This document shows positions 24,862 through 37,678 of a DNA stretch of 64,000 nt, one piece after another. A model generated the notes under the pieces. It was not told the origin of the DNA. It did not search any database and worked only from the letters and a program-made list of their open reading frames with translations. Position 1 is the first letter of the stretch, and every line of letters starts with the position of its first letter. Origin of the DNA: Penelope pileata. Taxonomy: Eukaryota > Chordata > Aves > Galliformes > Cracidae. The position numbers and the translations under genes were made by a program. The DNA lies in contig WBMW01005912.1 of NCBI GenBank assembly GCA_013396635.1, forward strand, positions 33,593-97,592, read 5' to 3'.

Positions 24862-24927
24862 ACACTTTAATACTTAAAGTTTTAAAAAGTACTTAACGTA
24901 CTTCAAAATACACTTTAATACTTAAAG
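24862..24927. repeat. 18-bp direct repeats flanking an inverted repeat
   Basis: ACACTTTAATACTTAAAG occurs exactly at 24862-24879 and again at 24910-24927. Between them is a small inverted repeat, AAGTAC (24887-24892) and GTACTT (24898-24903), with a 5-base spacer. The arrangement could be a decayed small insertion, a local duplication, or a set of binding sites. Confidence 0.75.
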
Positions 24928-27357
24928 GGTATTTGCCTTTGCTGTCCAAGGATTGTGATGTGCAGTCGATACAGAAGCATTCGAACCTTACTCTGACAGA
25001 ACCTGACAGTGCCAAAAAAACCCACATTACTAATCGTAGACAGATCAGTTAAAAACTCTTGATAGATGTTTTGAATAGTATCTAATGAACCTAAGAAAGT
25101 AATGAAAGATGAGTACGTATGCAGATGGCTTATGTTGTCCAAAAATATTATGGAGATAGATAGAATAAGAAAATGCAGTATACCTTTCACTAAGATTTTA
25201 ATAGTGATACTAGACAAATTAAGATGCTTGTTTTTTGGTTGGGTAAAAAGATTTTTTTGGGTAAAAATATTACTTTTCTCCCTTCATCTTTTTATCTGTG
25301 TTTCTAAGACTGCATTATTAAGAGGGACTGGTGGTAAAAATTGTCTTTTCCATATAGGTAAGATTCAGTTTATGGGCCCCACTGTGTTTGGCTTCAACAA
25401 TGAGCCTGATCTATATCATGCTAGAGAGCTCATGCAGCTTTACTGTGCTATCATATTTGGACTTGAATCATTGAAGAAAGTCCTTACTAAATCTTGTATT
25501 TCCATCTTCATTGCTCACCCTCTAGATCGCCTTTGACAGATTTCTAAAAAATGTAAACAATTTCATTTTCTGTTTCATTTAGTAAAGCATTTGCTTTTTC
25601 CCTGTTAATAAAAAAAAAAAAGCCAAAGTTGTTGAATTTAGAATTTAAACAATATCCAGGTCATTCAAAAAAACTGACACCAATTGAAAAGAAGTGGTTG
25701 ATAAAAATCATAAATACCTACACTGAATGCCCTTGTTTTCGTTTTCAGGTGTCTTCAATCCACACCATCACGTACACGTATGCTTTCTATCCAAACTTTC
25801 CAGTGCAAAACCAACCTCACAGAGCCTGTGAGCTGCCGCCACTCTTATGGGCACTGCATTGCTATTACATTCTCAATATGTGTATAAAGCAATGTTGTGT
25901 CCAACTCCTCTGCAGGCTACAATTTTGTATTTCTTTACATCCTACCTTCATGAGAAGGAGAAAAGCAACCTGAGCACATTTTTCCTCATTTTTGGTAGTA
26001 GTTTTTAGGATGTGAGTGCTTCGTATTTCACAGACTGAGAAGCCTAGCACTTATCTGACCTTCTCTGTAGCAAAAAACATACTCTTACCATCCAGTAACT
26101 CGAATGAATTTCCCAATCACTTTTATCTGCAAGACTGTCCCACTCCAGTGTTTGTGTGCTGAGCTGGTCTGAACAGAGGCAGGGCATGAGGAGTGTGACT
26201 CACTTTCAGATGTTAGAAAATAATTCTTGAAAAGGATTGCTATATACAGCAACACTGGCAAGAGACTCAGCAGGAGTTCAAGGTCTCCTTCCTGACTTCA
26301 GTGCTAAGGAAGGCAGAGTTATAGCAAGGATAGACTCTTCTCCTTCACAAGAGTAAGTAACAGCTGCAAGTACAGCAATTAATGGAGAGCAAAAAAACCC
26401 AGGAATCTCATTAACGTATCTGAGCCGGATTTTAGAGGTTACATTCAATACATCAGCATACCTTTCTTTCTTATGTTAATTAAATATCAGTCAATAACTC
26501 TTTGTAGAACAGATCTTCTTATATGTATAAGCATGTAGCTGTAACTCACCAGGGTAGCCCAGAGCGTTAAAGCAAGAGATCCTCAGCAAGGATAAGTGAG
26601 CTTAGCTGCACTGCAACTTTTCCAGTTGACATCAAATAAGAATCTGTCTGTACAGCTGAGAATGCTGTCAATGTCTCAATGTAGCAATTTTCTATGCTCT
26701 TTCTTTTAGCAGTGATTATCTAAAGCATTAATAATTGGTTTAAACAGCAATTCTTGTCTTCCAAATCCATTTGGTTGGGGTTCCAGTTTGGATCAAGACC
26801 TGTGACCTATGGTAGGCTGCGTGTGAGGACATTCCTCCAGGACTGAGCTACTGCCTTCTCTAGCATGAACTGTTTTTGCATTTATTTTGAGCTTTACTTT
26901 TTGGTGGTTTTGAAGTGACATTAACTGCTAGATTTTCTGAGCAATGTTGAAAAAAATGAAAAACATTTCATTTCTAAGGATTTGCTCTTTCTGAACATTA
27001 AACAGGCAGAATGCACTGGAGGCGGCAACAGCAACAGAACAAACAAACCAACAGCATCAAAATATCAACAGTGACTCATAAGGCTTACAAATTGCTACCT
27101 ACTGATGATTCAAGGTGTCTGAAATAAATCATTTAAACTCAGCACAAACCAAACATGGTCACAGAGGCTGATGTTTTCATTTGCTAGTTTGATAACGGGG
27201 TTTGACAAAAAGCAAGGCAAGTTGAAGAGATCAGGTATCTTTTATACATTATTATTGAAGAAAAATGCTTATTTATTATTTGTTTGTGTATTTTAAGCCA
27301 CATCTAAGTTATGAAGCAGATGTCCTATCATGACCTCTAAAAACCGAAGAAGATGCT

Positions 27358-27386
27358 TGTTTGTTACTGGATCCCAGTAACAAACA
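27358..27386. repeat. perfect 13-bp inverted repeat, 3-base spacer
   Basis: The arms TGTTTGTTACTGG and CCAGTAACAAACA are exact reverse complements around ATC. Each arm holds a forkhead-like TGTTTGTT/AACAAACA core, so two FOX-type sites face each other. A separate 12-base palindrome, ATGTGATCACAT, lies at 27557-27568. Function is inference. Confidence 0.8.
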
Positions 27387-29697
27387 TGTTAATTTGTGTA
27401 GATAAACTCGATGCAATTGTAAACACATCTGGGAAATTCATCTGCAAAATTAACTAAATTGAATCTGTTATCTGCTGTCAGTCACGAAGAGTTTTTCTTA
27501 ATACTGATTTATCACAACAGATTAAATATAGGTGATCTTTCCCAAATCAGATGATCATGTGATCACATCATGCAATGGACATGCAGTCATCTCTTCAGGG
27601 GTATACTATAGCCAAAACTAATAAACATACAGGCTTTGCATGGTTCCAGTAGTCAAAAGAAATTGATATATGGAAAAAAGTAACAAAGGATTTTATGTAT
27701 TTTCCTACCTCAATTTCCCTGTCATGTTTTATATTTTGATACTTAGGGGTTGAGTCAAAGTTTTTCAAAAACTTTCTTCAAAATCACAAGCACTGTTTCT
27801 CAGAAAGCTTTCCTAGTATTCTTCTGTTTTGTGTCAGAGTTGGCTGTCTCTGTGAACCACTGAGTTTCTCCAACTCTCTGTTTGTTGGTTTTTTACTTAA
27901 TTTTTGAAAAATTAATCCTCAATACCTGAACTTTAATTCCTGAACTTCTTGTGCTTTTTTTTTTTTTTGTTAACAAAAAGGTAGGTGACAACTGGAACCG
28001 TACACACAAATGCTGAGTATAATACTCGAAGTGACGGAAATTCAATACCATGACACCTTGATAAATGTCAATTTGATAACCACTCCTACAATATCTAGCA
28101 GATCTCACAAACCCCAAGATTCTCATTGATTTGATGTAATGTTAAAAAGATGTGTTAGGATTTATAAATGCGCCTGGGATAGATTTTCCAGCTGATTTAG
28201 CATTAATCATTATAGAACAGGAGAGGAGGGAGCCAGAGATAGTTGCTGGGATGAGCCCAGGTCACTCACACGTGGTGTTCGTGAGCAGGTCTGTATGAAT
28301 GTGTGGTGGGCTTTTGTGCAAGGGTAAAGCTGAAGATGGAATGGGAAGCGGAGCGTGTTGGTACACCTATATGCTCTGCATACTGTTAACACAAGAGGAT
28401 ACGCCCTTCATTGGAATTTACAAGTACTTTGACAACTGACAGCAGACATCTCTGGAAAGATTTCTTTATACTACATTCTAGACTTCTTGAAGGTGGAACT
28501 GGACCTCTTTCTGAGGTCACATGTTCAACTCATCAAACTAATTTGATGACAACTTGACATCACTAAAATGGTGATATTGAAAACATCACCAAGAGTTTCA
28601 GTTAGCACCTCACATAATTTGATGAATGGAGCAATCCCTATTTCTCAGATCTGTTTTCTTCATTCTGTACAAACCCAGAGAATCTGTATTTTACACTTGT
28701 CTCAGGTTTTGAAGGTTTTCTTTGCAACTTCAGTTGTGAAATCTTCACTTCAAAAATACAATCTGAAATTCAGAGGAGCTGGAAGGAGCTGGTGGTACCT
28801 AAGGTCAAAATGATTTGCCTGAAAAATGACTTTGTACATCTGCTCTGTGCATATGTGCATGTATGAATGTATTTGGCTTAATGCCATTCTTGTCATTCTT
28901 GTGTTAGAGGATGATACATGTACTGCTGTAAAATGGAAAGTCAGGTTTTAGAAATGGTGGGATGATACTGTACCTCTAAATATAGACAAAGAGTAACTGT
29001 GCAAGTTTCTAGATTTATCCTGCATGTGGTGGAGGTGATGGGAGACAGCTTTCTGTGTTGAGCAGGAAGGTCTGACTGCCTGAGGCAGAGATTAGAAAGT
29101 TGCTGTGTGAGTGCAGGGAACAGCCTGGAGGACATGGAATGTTTGGGGAGGAAATGAAGCTGCCCGAAGGCTGACATCTTTGGCAGAGCAATCATGGAGA
29201 ATGGGAACATGCCAACAGACATGAAAATCTTCAGAGCCTTGAATGGGAAAAGAAGAAACTGAAGCTTGACAGGAGTGGTAAAGGGTAAGTAAATGAATTT
29301 ACAATTATTTTGATAAGAAAATCTTCCATGTGGAAAGTACATGAAATGACTAACTGTCATTTCACTTCAAGGTTGAGAGGAGATCTCAGATGAGAAATAC
29401 ACTTGTTATGAATGACTTTTAAAGTTGCCACCCATTACTGAAAGTCTCTGAATAACACTGCCAGTTCACCATTCTCCACAGTGTAGATTTCGATTTGTAA
29501 GCGTTACTGAGCCTTATGCGGTGCATCGCAGCTCTGCAACATACTCTACTTGTGCTCAGAAGTGGCTGCAAGTCTTTAATTCAGTATGCATGAATCTGTT
29601 TTTTGTTTGCTTGTTTGTTTCTCTGGTTTTATTATCTGTTCTTGAAATGCAGTAAATTTCAATAGGAATCCTTCCTGTGTTAGTTTGGAAAGGTGTC

Positions 29698-29760
29698 CCA
29701 GATCCTCAGTGGCTCTAGATCAGCACCAAAATCTGTGCTGATCTGAACTCCACCACAGGT
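29698..29760. repeat. probable ancient palindromic repeat fossil
   Basis: CCAGATCCTCAGTGG leads into an exact 10-bp inverted repeat, AGATCAGCAC (29717-29726) and GTGCTGATCT (29735-29744), with an 8-base loop. This matches the general form of old palindromic MITE-like repeats common in turtles, crocodilians and birds (GGATCCTCAG...CTGATC type). The family assignment is from memory of that form and is not proven. Confidence 0.4.
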
Positions 29761-32700
29761 AAGTGTAAAGGTCATAAGACGATCTTAGAGCAACACTCAA
29801 CAATAGATGGTATTAACCCTGAAGATATAAAAGGAAAGCAAAAATTGCTGTTATTTTGTTTCTTTTCAGACTATGAAAGAATAACATTGCGCTGTCCTTT
29901 CACATTGCTGTTCTCCACTTTCAACTCCTAATTTTCAGCTGAGCCAAAAACTTTTCCAAAGGACAAGAGCAGAGTTTACAGGAGAGAAATGCCAGTCCTA
30001 CAAATATATTTGCACACATTTAACTTCATGCACAGGGGTGGTCCTGCTGATGTCAAGTTAAGCACATGCCTAAGTGTTTAGAAGACTCAGCCTTACTTCT
30101 GACATCTAAGTAAACAGACGATCATCTTAAAATCTCCAGGAACTTCTGATCAGCAAATATGTTTTATTAAAGGGAAAACAAAACTGTAAATGTGCCTAAG
30201 TTTAAAATAAAGAATCCTATTTCTTTTCCCCAAAATTGTATTCATAGCCTGAACTTTTATCTAGCAAAATCCCTTTCAATAGACAGTAGTTTAAAATGTC
30301 ACCTCTATTTTAATACCTAAATGCCAATTTGTGAGTTATCAAAGGCCAAATGCACCTCTATTACACAGAATTTATTCTATTACTATCCCAATTAGACATC
30401 AGTCACTCATCTTCATTATAATTAAACTGATAGTTTCTTGTACTCCAGGATTTCCAGATAAAATCTGTTTCAGCAGTGATGAATTCTGCATTGTTATGAC
30501 ACCTGTTAGTAACAATTTGAAAGATTATTATACTTGCAAGATCTTTTCTATCCATTGATCTTAAATCACTTTTTAAGCCTCACACAAGCACTCCTGAGCA
30601 AGGTGAGTATTATCAGCCGCTACAAGGGCAACATTCATAGGCACGAGTTACTTAGGTTGGTTAGGCTCCGCACCGTGTGCTCAAGGATCAAGTTCTCAAA
30701 ATCTAAAGAGCATTGTTACGGTTTGTGCTTTGGCAAGGTAGGAATTCAGGAGGGCTCTGAGCAGTAACAAATCGTGCCACTTGAAGACAGGCAGAACAGT
30801 GGCCATTTGTGGTTTCAGGTGTCTGCACTGCACTTTGCTCTGAAAATGATGACCTGGGAGGGGGCACATCATCAACAGATGTCACTTCAAGAATACGAGA
30901 GGCTAAACAAATTGCTGGGTGACATTGTTCAAAGCTAACAATTCAATTGATAAATTTAGTCAATATATTAAATTTTCCTGCTTCTAAATTGCCTGCAAAG
31001 TAACTGATTTTCCAAATATTTAGATATTGCAGCAGGGTTTTTTTTTTGTTTTGTTTTGTTTTTTTGGCTCATAGGCTTTTTGGCTCACTGTGTGCTGTTT
31101 ACTGCTTCTGACACGCGGCTGGTCAGCTTAATGGTATAGTATTTTTGTTTCCTGATTGCCCACTTCAAGTTTTATGAGCAGGAATAATCTTTTTGTTCTT
31201 TTGTGTGAGTTATTCAGAAACACACAAAATTGCTCAGTGAGTATATAGGGGTTTGAAAAAATAGCATCCAAATGGCATCTGAGTCTTCCTAATGCTGTTA
31301 AGCTTCCAAATCCTCATTTGGTAGCCTTTGTTACACAGGGATATTAAAAAACAAAATGTCTTGTCTCCCAGATTGCTGGGATGACTGGGTTTGCAAATAT
31401 CAGTAAAGCAGGATTTTGTCTGCAGGACGTAGATCTGGTTACATAGCTGATACGTTTTGGCAGAACTAAACCATCTATTTCCACCAAAGCAGCTTATTTT
31501 CAAATAGCTTCAGTTTTGGTTTTGCCATAGAAAAACATTGAAAAACAAGTCAGAAGAGAGTCTGAAGCACTATGGTCTACAAAAAACTTTTATTTCTATC
31601 TTACTTCTGAAAGAATATGTATGTACGGAAAATGCACTTGATACCACTCAAAAGAAGAGGCAGATCTTACTCATCAGTCATGAACTTTCAGAATACTTTT
31701 GGAGATATTTTAAGTGCAACAATAAATGTTCTGTATTTTTTTTATATACATATGCCCACATTACCAATTAGCTTATAAAGCACAAAGAATGTAGGACTCA
31801 TGACCTCAACTTCAAAAGATATATGACTTCATTGCCTGGAAAACCACCTTCATTCAGTCAAGGAGATATGCAATAGTCATCATCCTGCTTGACAGGACAG
31901 ACAAGGGCCCTTCTGAAAATGATATTGCAGCATCTATCAGACAGCATCAGCATATACACAGCATCATAATGGCACAAATGATGGCAGAGTCCAGCCAAGT
32001 TTAGAGGTGAATAAGGTAGGTCAAATATCATGCTCTTCTGCCTTACAGCTTAAGCCAATGATTTATGAAAATCATTTTTCACAGTTAGAAGTGATAACTC
32101 ACTGATTCACATCTCTTGAAGTCTTGAAGGTGTCTTCTAAACCTAAGATTACTCATAACTAATTGTACCTTGCTTATATTACAATCTTAAAAGAAACTGT
32201 GTGAGGGGAATTTCCAGTGAATTTCGATACTCTTTTAAATTAGCAGGTTTATATTTTCCTGCAACTCAAAAATGAGCACTTTTTCAGGAGGATCTACATT
32301 ATCAGAAATCTGTTAGCCTATCTGTGCTAAAATTGAGTTAAATGTATGGACAATTTTTCAGAATCACCAGGTAATATAAGATGTGTAACTGACTAAAAAA
32401 TAAATGTTTTCTTTTGTAGCCATATTTTTAAGTTTTGTGTGCTAAAAATAGTGACATGAATCCTGAGGAAAAGGTCACAGCTCCCTCCTTTGGCTTTATT
32501 TTATGCAATCCTGATTGCTGAGGATCAATGCAGCTTCACTTTGGCAGCAAGCCTACAGTGTAAGAGAGAAAGTTATGCCTGAATAGAGTTACAGCAGGCT
32601 TTGCTCAAACCAATACATCTGAGTCAACAGAAGCCCCCCAGGAATACACCTTGTCTCTTCACCGTGGCTGCCTTACTATGGCTTGGACTAGTGGAACTGA

Positions 32701-33150
32701 TGGGGTGATCATTTTTTTTTCCTTTCCAGGACAGTGGTCTTCAAACATAATGGCATATAACAGCATAAAATGGAATAAACACTCTTTTCCCTTAATGTCC
32801 ATCAGTCCCCAAAGACATTTTTTCTAAACAACTCTTGCACCTTTTCCTTGTAACTTCAACCTCTGCACATGCATGCATTTGTGCTCTGTTTCTCAGATGA
32901 TGCAGATCCACCAGTCTTGGCCTGCCCAGATGTCCTCCACTCTCTGCTCACCTCTTCAATCCTGCTCCAGCTCATGTTCAGAACTTGAAATCATGAGCTC
33001 TGTCCTCTCACGCACAGGCAGCGGTGTTGGCTTTGTGCAGTCTTAACCCCACAGCCTCACAAGAAGAAGCCATAAGGCAGTGCCTGATTTCTTGTGAATG
33101 TGATGGAAAAGAGAGGCAAGCTGTTTGCCAGGCCTGCCAGCCTTTTCCCT
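29761..33150. other. unique AT-rich DNA, no gene seen
   Basis: A possible second repeat fossil (AAGTTAAGCACATGCCTAAG, about 30055-30074) and a T/G-rich run (about 31036-31062) are visible. No gene or recognisable transposon is present. Confidence 0.55.
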
Positions 33151-33278
33151 TGGGACTCCAGCACTGTGTTGGTGTTGTAACAGTGTTCATGGCTCACCAT
33201 CCTTATTTTGGCTTTGGGACTCCAGCACTGTGTTGGTGTTATAACAGTGTTCATGGCTCACCATCCTTATTTTGGCTT
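33151..33278. repeat. 64-bp tandem duplication, nearly perfect
   Basis: Units 33151-33214 and 33215-33278 both start TGGGACTCCAGCACTGTGTT and end CCTTATTTTGGCTTT. By eye they differ at one base (TTGTAAC against TTATAAC), so this is a recent duplication or a growing minisatellite. Frames across it on both strands repeat the same peptide and are not genes. Confidence 0.95.
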
Positions 33279-33564
33279 TAAACTGTAAGCACAGTGAGTA
33301 GTGATTACTTGCCCTCTTTGCTTTCTTTTGAGCAGCTCCTCATGCATTTATCATCATCATGCTACCAGCAGTCCTTGTCCAAGCCAGACCTCAACACTTT
33401 ATAACTTCAGGCTTTAGCAGCAGCAGTGGTAATAACATTGGTGTCAAGCCGTGTTACAAACTGGTAGGGTAGATTTTTGTTGCACCTTAATGTAAGGTTA
33501 TAGTTTAGCACATTTGAATTCTCTAGGTTTGTAGGAAGTCCTGTCATTCAGGCAACCTGCGCTG

Positions 33565-33580
33565 AAAAAAAAAAAAAAAA
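33565..33580. repeat. A16 homopolymer
   Basis: Sixteen A follow GCTG. No poly(A) signal or gene-like sequence lies directly upstream, so I do not read it as the tail of a retrocopy. Confidence 0.9.
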
Positions 33581-33759
33581 GCTACAAATCTTTTTCCCTG
33601 CCCAGCATGAATCTCTTGCTTCATTCTGGCTGTGAAGAAAGCCTGGGTCTTTTAGTCATTAATGCTGAAGAAACTGGGTTGCTGTTTGATGCATTTGCTT
33701 CAGCCACATTAGTGGTACTTGAAAAGCAATTCCTGGTCTGGTAAGTGGTGCCAAGGCTG

Positions 33760-34195
33760 AGTGGGGCATATGGGGCCTGGGCTCGGGGGCAGAGTGGTGC
33801 TGGCCGGATGCCTGCATGGCTACCATCTGTCCACGGCAAAGGAGAGTGACAGGGCTGGCCACCATGGGGAAGCCACTGCCAGGCACACTTTATTCTTCCT
33901 CTGAAGCAAAATGATGGGCCTTCCCACTGCCTCTACCATGTCCACTTGCTGGCAGGGCAGGATCCTGTGGGGCTGCTGTGTGCCAGGCCTGAGCACAGAG
34001 TCTGGGCATGTGGGCCTGTCAACCAAAGATGCCTTTTCTCCCCAGAGGTCCCTTTTCTGTACAAAGCTTGCCAAAGGAGATCAGAGAGGATGTGGGACAT
34101 GCAAAGAGGTGGCAGGTGGAGTTAATGTTGGGAGAAGGTGCAAGGGGGGCAACTCCTGTCTGCCAAGGGGAAGGGCAGGATGAAGCGGGGCACCT
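33760..34195. other. GC-rich patch of unknown origin
   Basis: About 435 bases are clearly GC-richer than the flanks, with overlapping open frames of 75-90 codons on both strands. There are few CpGs, so it is not a CpG island. I recognise neither CR1 nor an LTR in it. It ends next to an A8 run at about 34198-34205. It could be an unrecognised transposon fragment or a decayed exon; nothing decides between these. Confidence 0.4.
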
Positions 34196-35689
34196 GAAAA
34201 AAAATGTTTTACAGATTACATGTAGGTTAAATTTCCTGTGAATTAGAAGTGTTTACAGTTCCCCATTAAACAGCTGATGTTCTGATGCAGGTCTTAGGAG
34301 CAGAGCACAGTCATACCAAAGGTCCTCTTCAGCACAGCTGTGCCTCCCCTTATCTCTTGGAGTAAATAATCAAGGCTAAAGCAAAAAATTCCCTCTCGGT
34401 ATTCTTCAAAACTCTTCCATCCTTGGAGAAATTATTCAGAAGCATTGTCAAAGGCTGAGATGCTCTTCCTTGATCTCCTTCTGAATCACTCATTTTGTTG
34501 GCAGGTTCAGAAAGGCTTCAGTTCAAAAAGGCCTTACAAATCTTATGTTGCCTCAGCTGAAGGCCATGTTCTGCCACTTCTCAGCATTGCTGATGCCAGC
34601 TGTACCAGATTTCTTTCAAGTATTTAGAAGACAATCAGATGAGAAAAGCTTTCACTGCCACTGGTAAATCTTTTTATACTCTTGTTCAGGGTAACGTTTT
34701 CTGGGTGGTCTGCTTTAGTTTAAATAACAAACGCTAAAGGATTGTGAAAAGTCCCAACATAAGCACTCTCTTTGTTGGCAGGTCCTTTTTGCACTGCCAT
34801 TTCTTTATTTTTATTTTTTTGTTTTTCATCTGGCTGTACTAAATTGTTCCTCCCTCTTACGGTCAGACAAGAAGAATTTCTTATCCAAAGTGATGCTATA
34901 TGCCAAATGTGAGAGCGAGCAGGTCAGTTGGGAATGGAACCCCTTTTGTAACATTTCTTAGTGGAAACATGGACTTTTTATTTTTTTTTAGATAAAGTGA
35001 TGAACAAAATCATAAAATACATTTAAATTACAAAAATGCTGTGGTAGTTCCTGAGACAGGAATTCTGCAAAGTTCTGTTTCTAAAGTCAGAGCAGGGGCT
35101 TCAGGATCTCCTAAAAGGAGAAGCAGATATTCAGGCTTTGAGCAAGCAGTGATTAACAGCAGTGTTCCCCAACCACCTGCCAAAACCTCCAAATGTGACC
35201 AAATCCCAGTCCTGTGGCTTTCTTTGCTTTTGGACTATACCCTGGACACAGGATGTTTGTATTCATCATTCTGTTATTTAAAAGTCACTTTTATAGGGTG
35301 ACTGGCAAAAACTAAATAATTGAGAATTGCCAATCACACAAAATTATCCATTTGGATAGTCCAGAAATAACCGCTGAAAGGATTCTAGGATTGTATCACA
35401 ATCAATAACATTCATATCCCAATCAACACAATTCATTATTATTGACTCTGTGTTCAGGAGAAATGTAATGTTTCCATGCCTATACTTCTGTGGGTGAAAA
35501 TGCAGGCACTTATCACACCAAGACTTATCACACACAGGCTTCCTCCAAAGCTAAGGAAATAAACTGATTGAGCAGCTGTTTGAAATGCTGCTTTCAAAAA
35601 CTTCAGAGACTTTGAAAGTCATCTGCAGTTTGCTGGTGGGGTGTAATTTAGCAGGAATATGGGAGAGCATTTTTTGATGAAAAACCTGG
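34196..35689. other. unique DNA, no gene seen
   Basis: An 86-codon plus frame at 35041-35301 has no usable splice context: the pyrimidine tract and AG near 34991 would enter frames that stop before it. No repeats are recognised. Confidence 0.5.
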
Positions 35690-36110
35690 CTTATGATACG
35701 AATAAGGAACTGGTAAATTTGCTGGAGACATTGCAAGAACAAGACCAGAATTTAAAATGACCTTAATAAATGAGAGACATGATCCAAAAGCAGCAAGACA
35801 ATCAACACCATTGAGACCTCAGTTACACTTGTTATTCAGAAGGGGAAATATAAATACAGGAGAAAAGGAAAATCGATGTCACATGGAATGAGTCAGCAGA
35901 GTGAAGAAGATGCAGAAAAAGCAAGTGTTACCTGGGAAGTACCATTGGACTGACTTGAGGAAGATGTGGGAGGCAGTTGCTTGATTTAGCAAGGCTCTGG
36001 TGGATTCATGAGATGTGTCAAGGCACAGTACACTGGAGAGAATCTGGAAGAGATCAAGAAGAATGAGAAGGTGTGATCTGTAAGGCTGAAGAGGATTTGG
36101 CATCAGTCTT
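35690..36110 (+). mobile_element. probable old CR1 remnant
   Basis: The segment CCAGAATTTAAAATGACCTT (35740-35759) followed by AATAAATGAGAGACATGATC resembles the region just after the catalytic FADD block in old CR1 lineages (form CAAAATGACCTTGATAAATT). Further on, GGAATGAGTCAGCAGAGTGA and GATGCAGAAAAAGCAAGTG (35885-35927) match the form of the MSQQCDAVAKKAN-coding block, in the right order and orientation. All frames are broken. Boundaries are approximate. It appears older than the CR1 copies at 37-42 kb. Confidence 0.45.
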
Positions 36111-37678
36111 CTAGTATTTCTTTACATTCTTTGCAGCAGTTTGGAGGATTTTTTAACTGTTACACTACTTAAACACAGAAGCTACTCAGGATAACACAAA
36201 ACCATGATTTTCAAAACAATCACAGAAATCTGCCAGAAATAGCTTATATATATCAGATACAGGAGTTTGCATTGTGCAATTCCCTGAGGATCCTCTAAAG
36301 CACAAATTTCTGACACTCTTTTTGGGCATGCAACTTGTTCAGTGAAACCTTCACCTGTGAAAATGAGCATTCCCTCGAAGAAGACAAAAGGAAGAATGCT
36401 GGGCGAAAAAAACAACAATAATTAGTATTTCCCAAAATGTATGAAAAGGATGTTGCTGTTTTGCCTGTTTTACCCATCACATGATTATGTCAATTCAGTG
36501 TAATCTACAGTAAATACAGATTTTATGGAAGAGGAAAAAGATAGGAGTGAGATCACATAATCACAAACAGGATGGGTCTCCTAAGTCCTGAGCCAGGCTT
36601 GATCTTTCTGCCCTCTTTTCCACATTACAGCATTTTCTATTCACAGCTTCATTGTCTTCTTGCTTGCTGTCTGGCAATGATGTCAACTGGTGTTCAGTAA
36701 AACAAGGTGAAACCATGACATAGTGTCTATAACTTAATCACAAAGAAATGTGAGACATTAATGATTCGGAATTTATGAACAAAATCTCAGAAACACCAAC
36801 AGAGTTTAGGCTCTCTTCAGATGTTCTGAACCTGTGAGATTTGGATTGGTTTAGTACTTTTTTTTTCTTCAAATGATTTGTAATGAGAACTGCTAAATTT
36901 CAAAGGCACCTAATTTTCTCTCTGATCTTTATTGGAAGTCTTACCATATTTTGAATTGATTTCTTCGGAATTGCACACACACAGAAACTCCACAGTTGAA
37001 AAAAATCTGGAATTTCACAAGACCTTTCAAAAATCAGTAGCTGCATGTCAGAGCATTCAACATAATTCCCTAGCTAACATGCAATGCAAGCCAGAAACTG
37101 TCTCCTGGAAATTCATAAGTCTATTAAAAACATCAGAGTGCCCTTAAACCAGTGTTCCTTCTCTTGCCGCTGGTAAGAGTGTGCTGTAGCTCTTACTAGG
37201 TTCCTCATCTTGATACTACATTTTCATTTGTCTTATGCCTTATTCAGGATCTTCCAAAATTTAAAATTAGACCTGCAGAAAACTGCTTGAGAGAACTGGA
37301 AGCTTAGCTTGTAAACATACCCACTCAGTCTTCACTCTTCATTTTCAGCACAGTGATAGTCCTTCTAAGAGGGTCTAAAAATCTTTCACCTATTGCAAAC
37401 TGCTTTGGGAAAAGAAGATCAATACTGCAAATCTGAACTGAGGTGTTGAAGAGTGAGTCAGTGTTACACCTGTCCCAGGCCATGATCTCTTTCTGGACAT
37501 ATCTGACAGGAAAATACTGTGTTTAACAGTGGAAGATTATATTTTGTGTCTGCCCCTTGAACTGCCCATTTAAGATAAACACACAATCTTTTTTGAAAAT
37601 AAGATATTAAATTTGCATAAATAAATAAAATATTAAATTTTTGAAAAAATGAAAAAAAGGGGTTTGCAGGCCACTTCA
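36111..37678. other. unique AT-rich DNA, no gene seen
   Basis: Frames of about 60-78 codons occur on both strands without family signal. No repeat is recognised. Confidence 0.6.

Larger units (their letters stand above)
23592..29697. other. mostly unique AT-rich DNA, no supported gene
   Basis: About 6 kb. A 144-codon plus frame at 25102-25536 and a 139-codon minus frame at 28941-29360 are the longest outside repeats, but neither resembles a family I know and both are within chance for a window this size. A run of 12 A lies at about 25609-25620 and a run of 14 T at about 27955-27968. Two small symmetric structures in this stretch are listed separately. Confidence 0.5.

Noticed and set aside
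25102..25620. 144-codon plus frame followed by an A12 run, considered as a retrocopy with a poly(A) tail
   Set aside because: No parent gene is recognised, AATAAA merges into the A run itself, and processed pseudogenes are rare in birds because CR1 does not mobilise poly(A) mRNAs well.
28941..29360. 139-codon minus frame
   Set aside because: No family resemblance; the length is within chance for 128 kb of strand in six frames.
33057..33281. Frames on both strands with repeated peptides near 33.1 kb
   Set aside because: The repetition is the 64-bp tandem duplication, not a protein repeat.
33565..33580. A16 run considered as a SINE or retrocopy tail
   Set aside because: Upstream sequence has no tRNA-like or 7SL-like head and no poly(A) signal close by.
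35041..35301. 86-codon plus frame considered as an exon
   Set aside because: The only pyrimidine-rich acceptor upstream (near 34991) leads into stops in all frames before this region.
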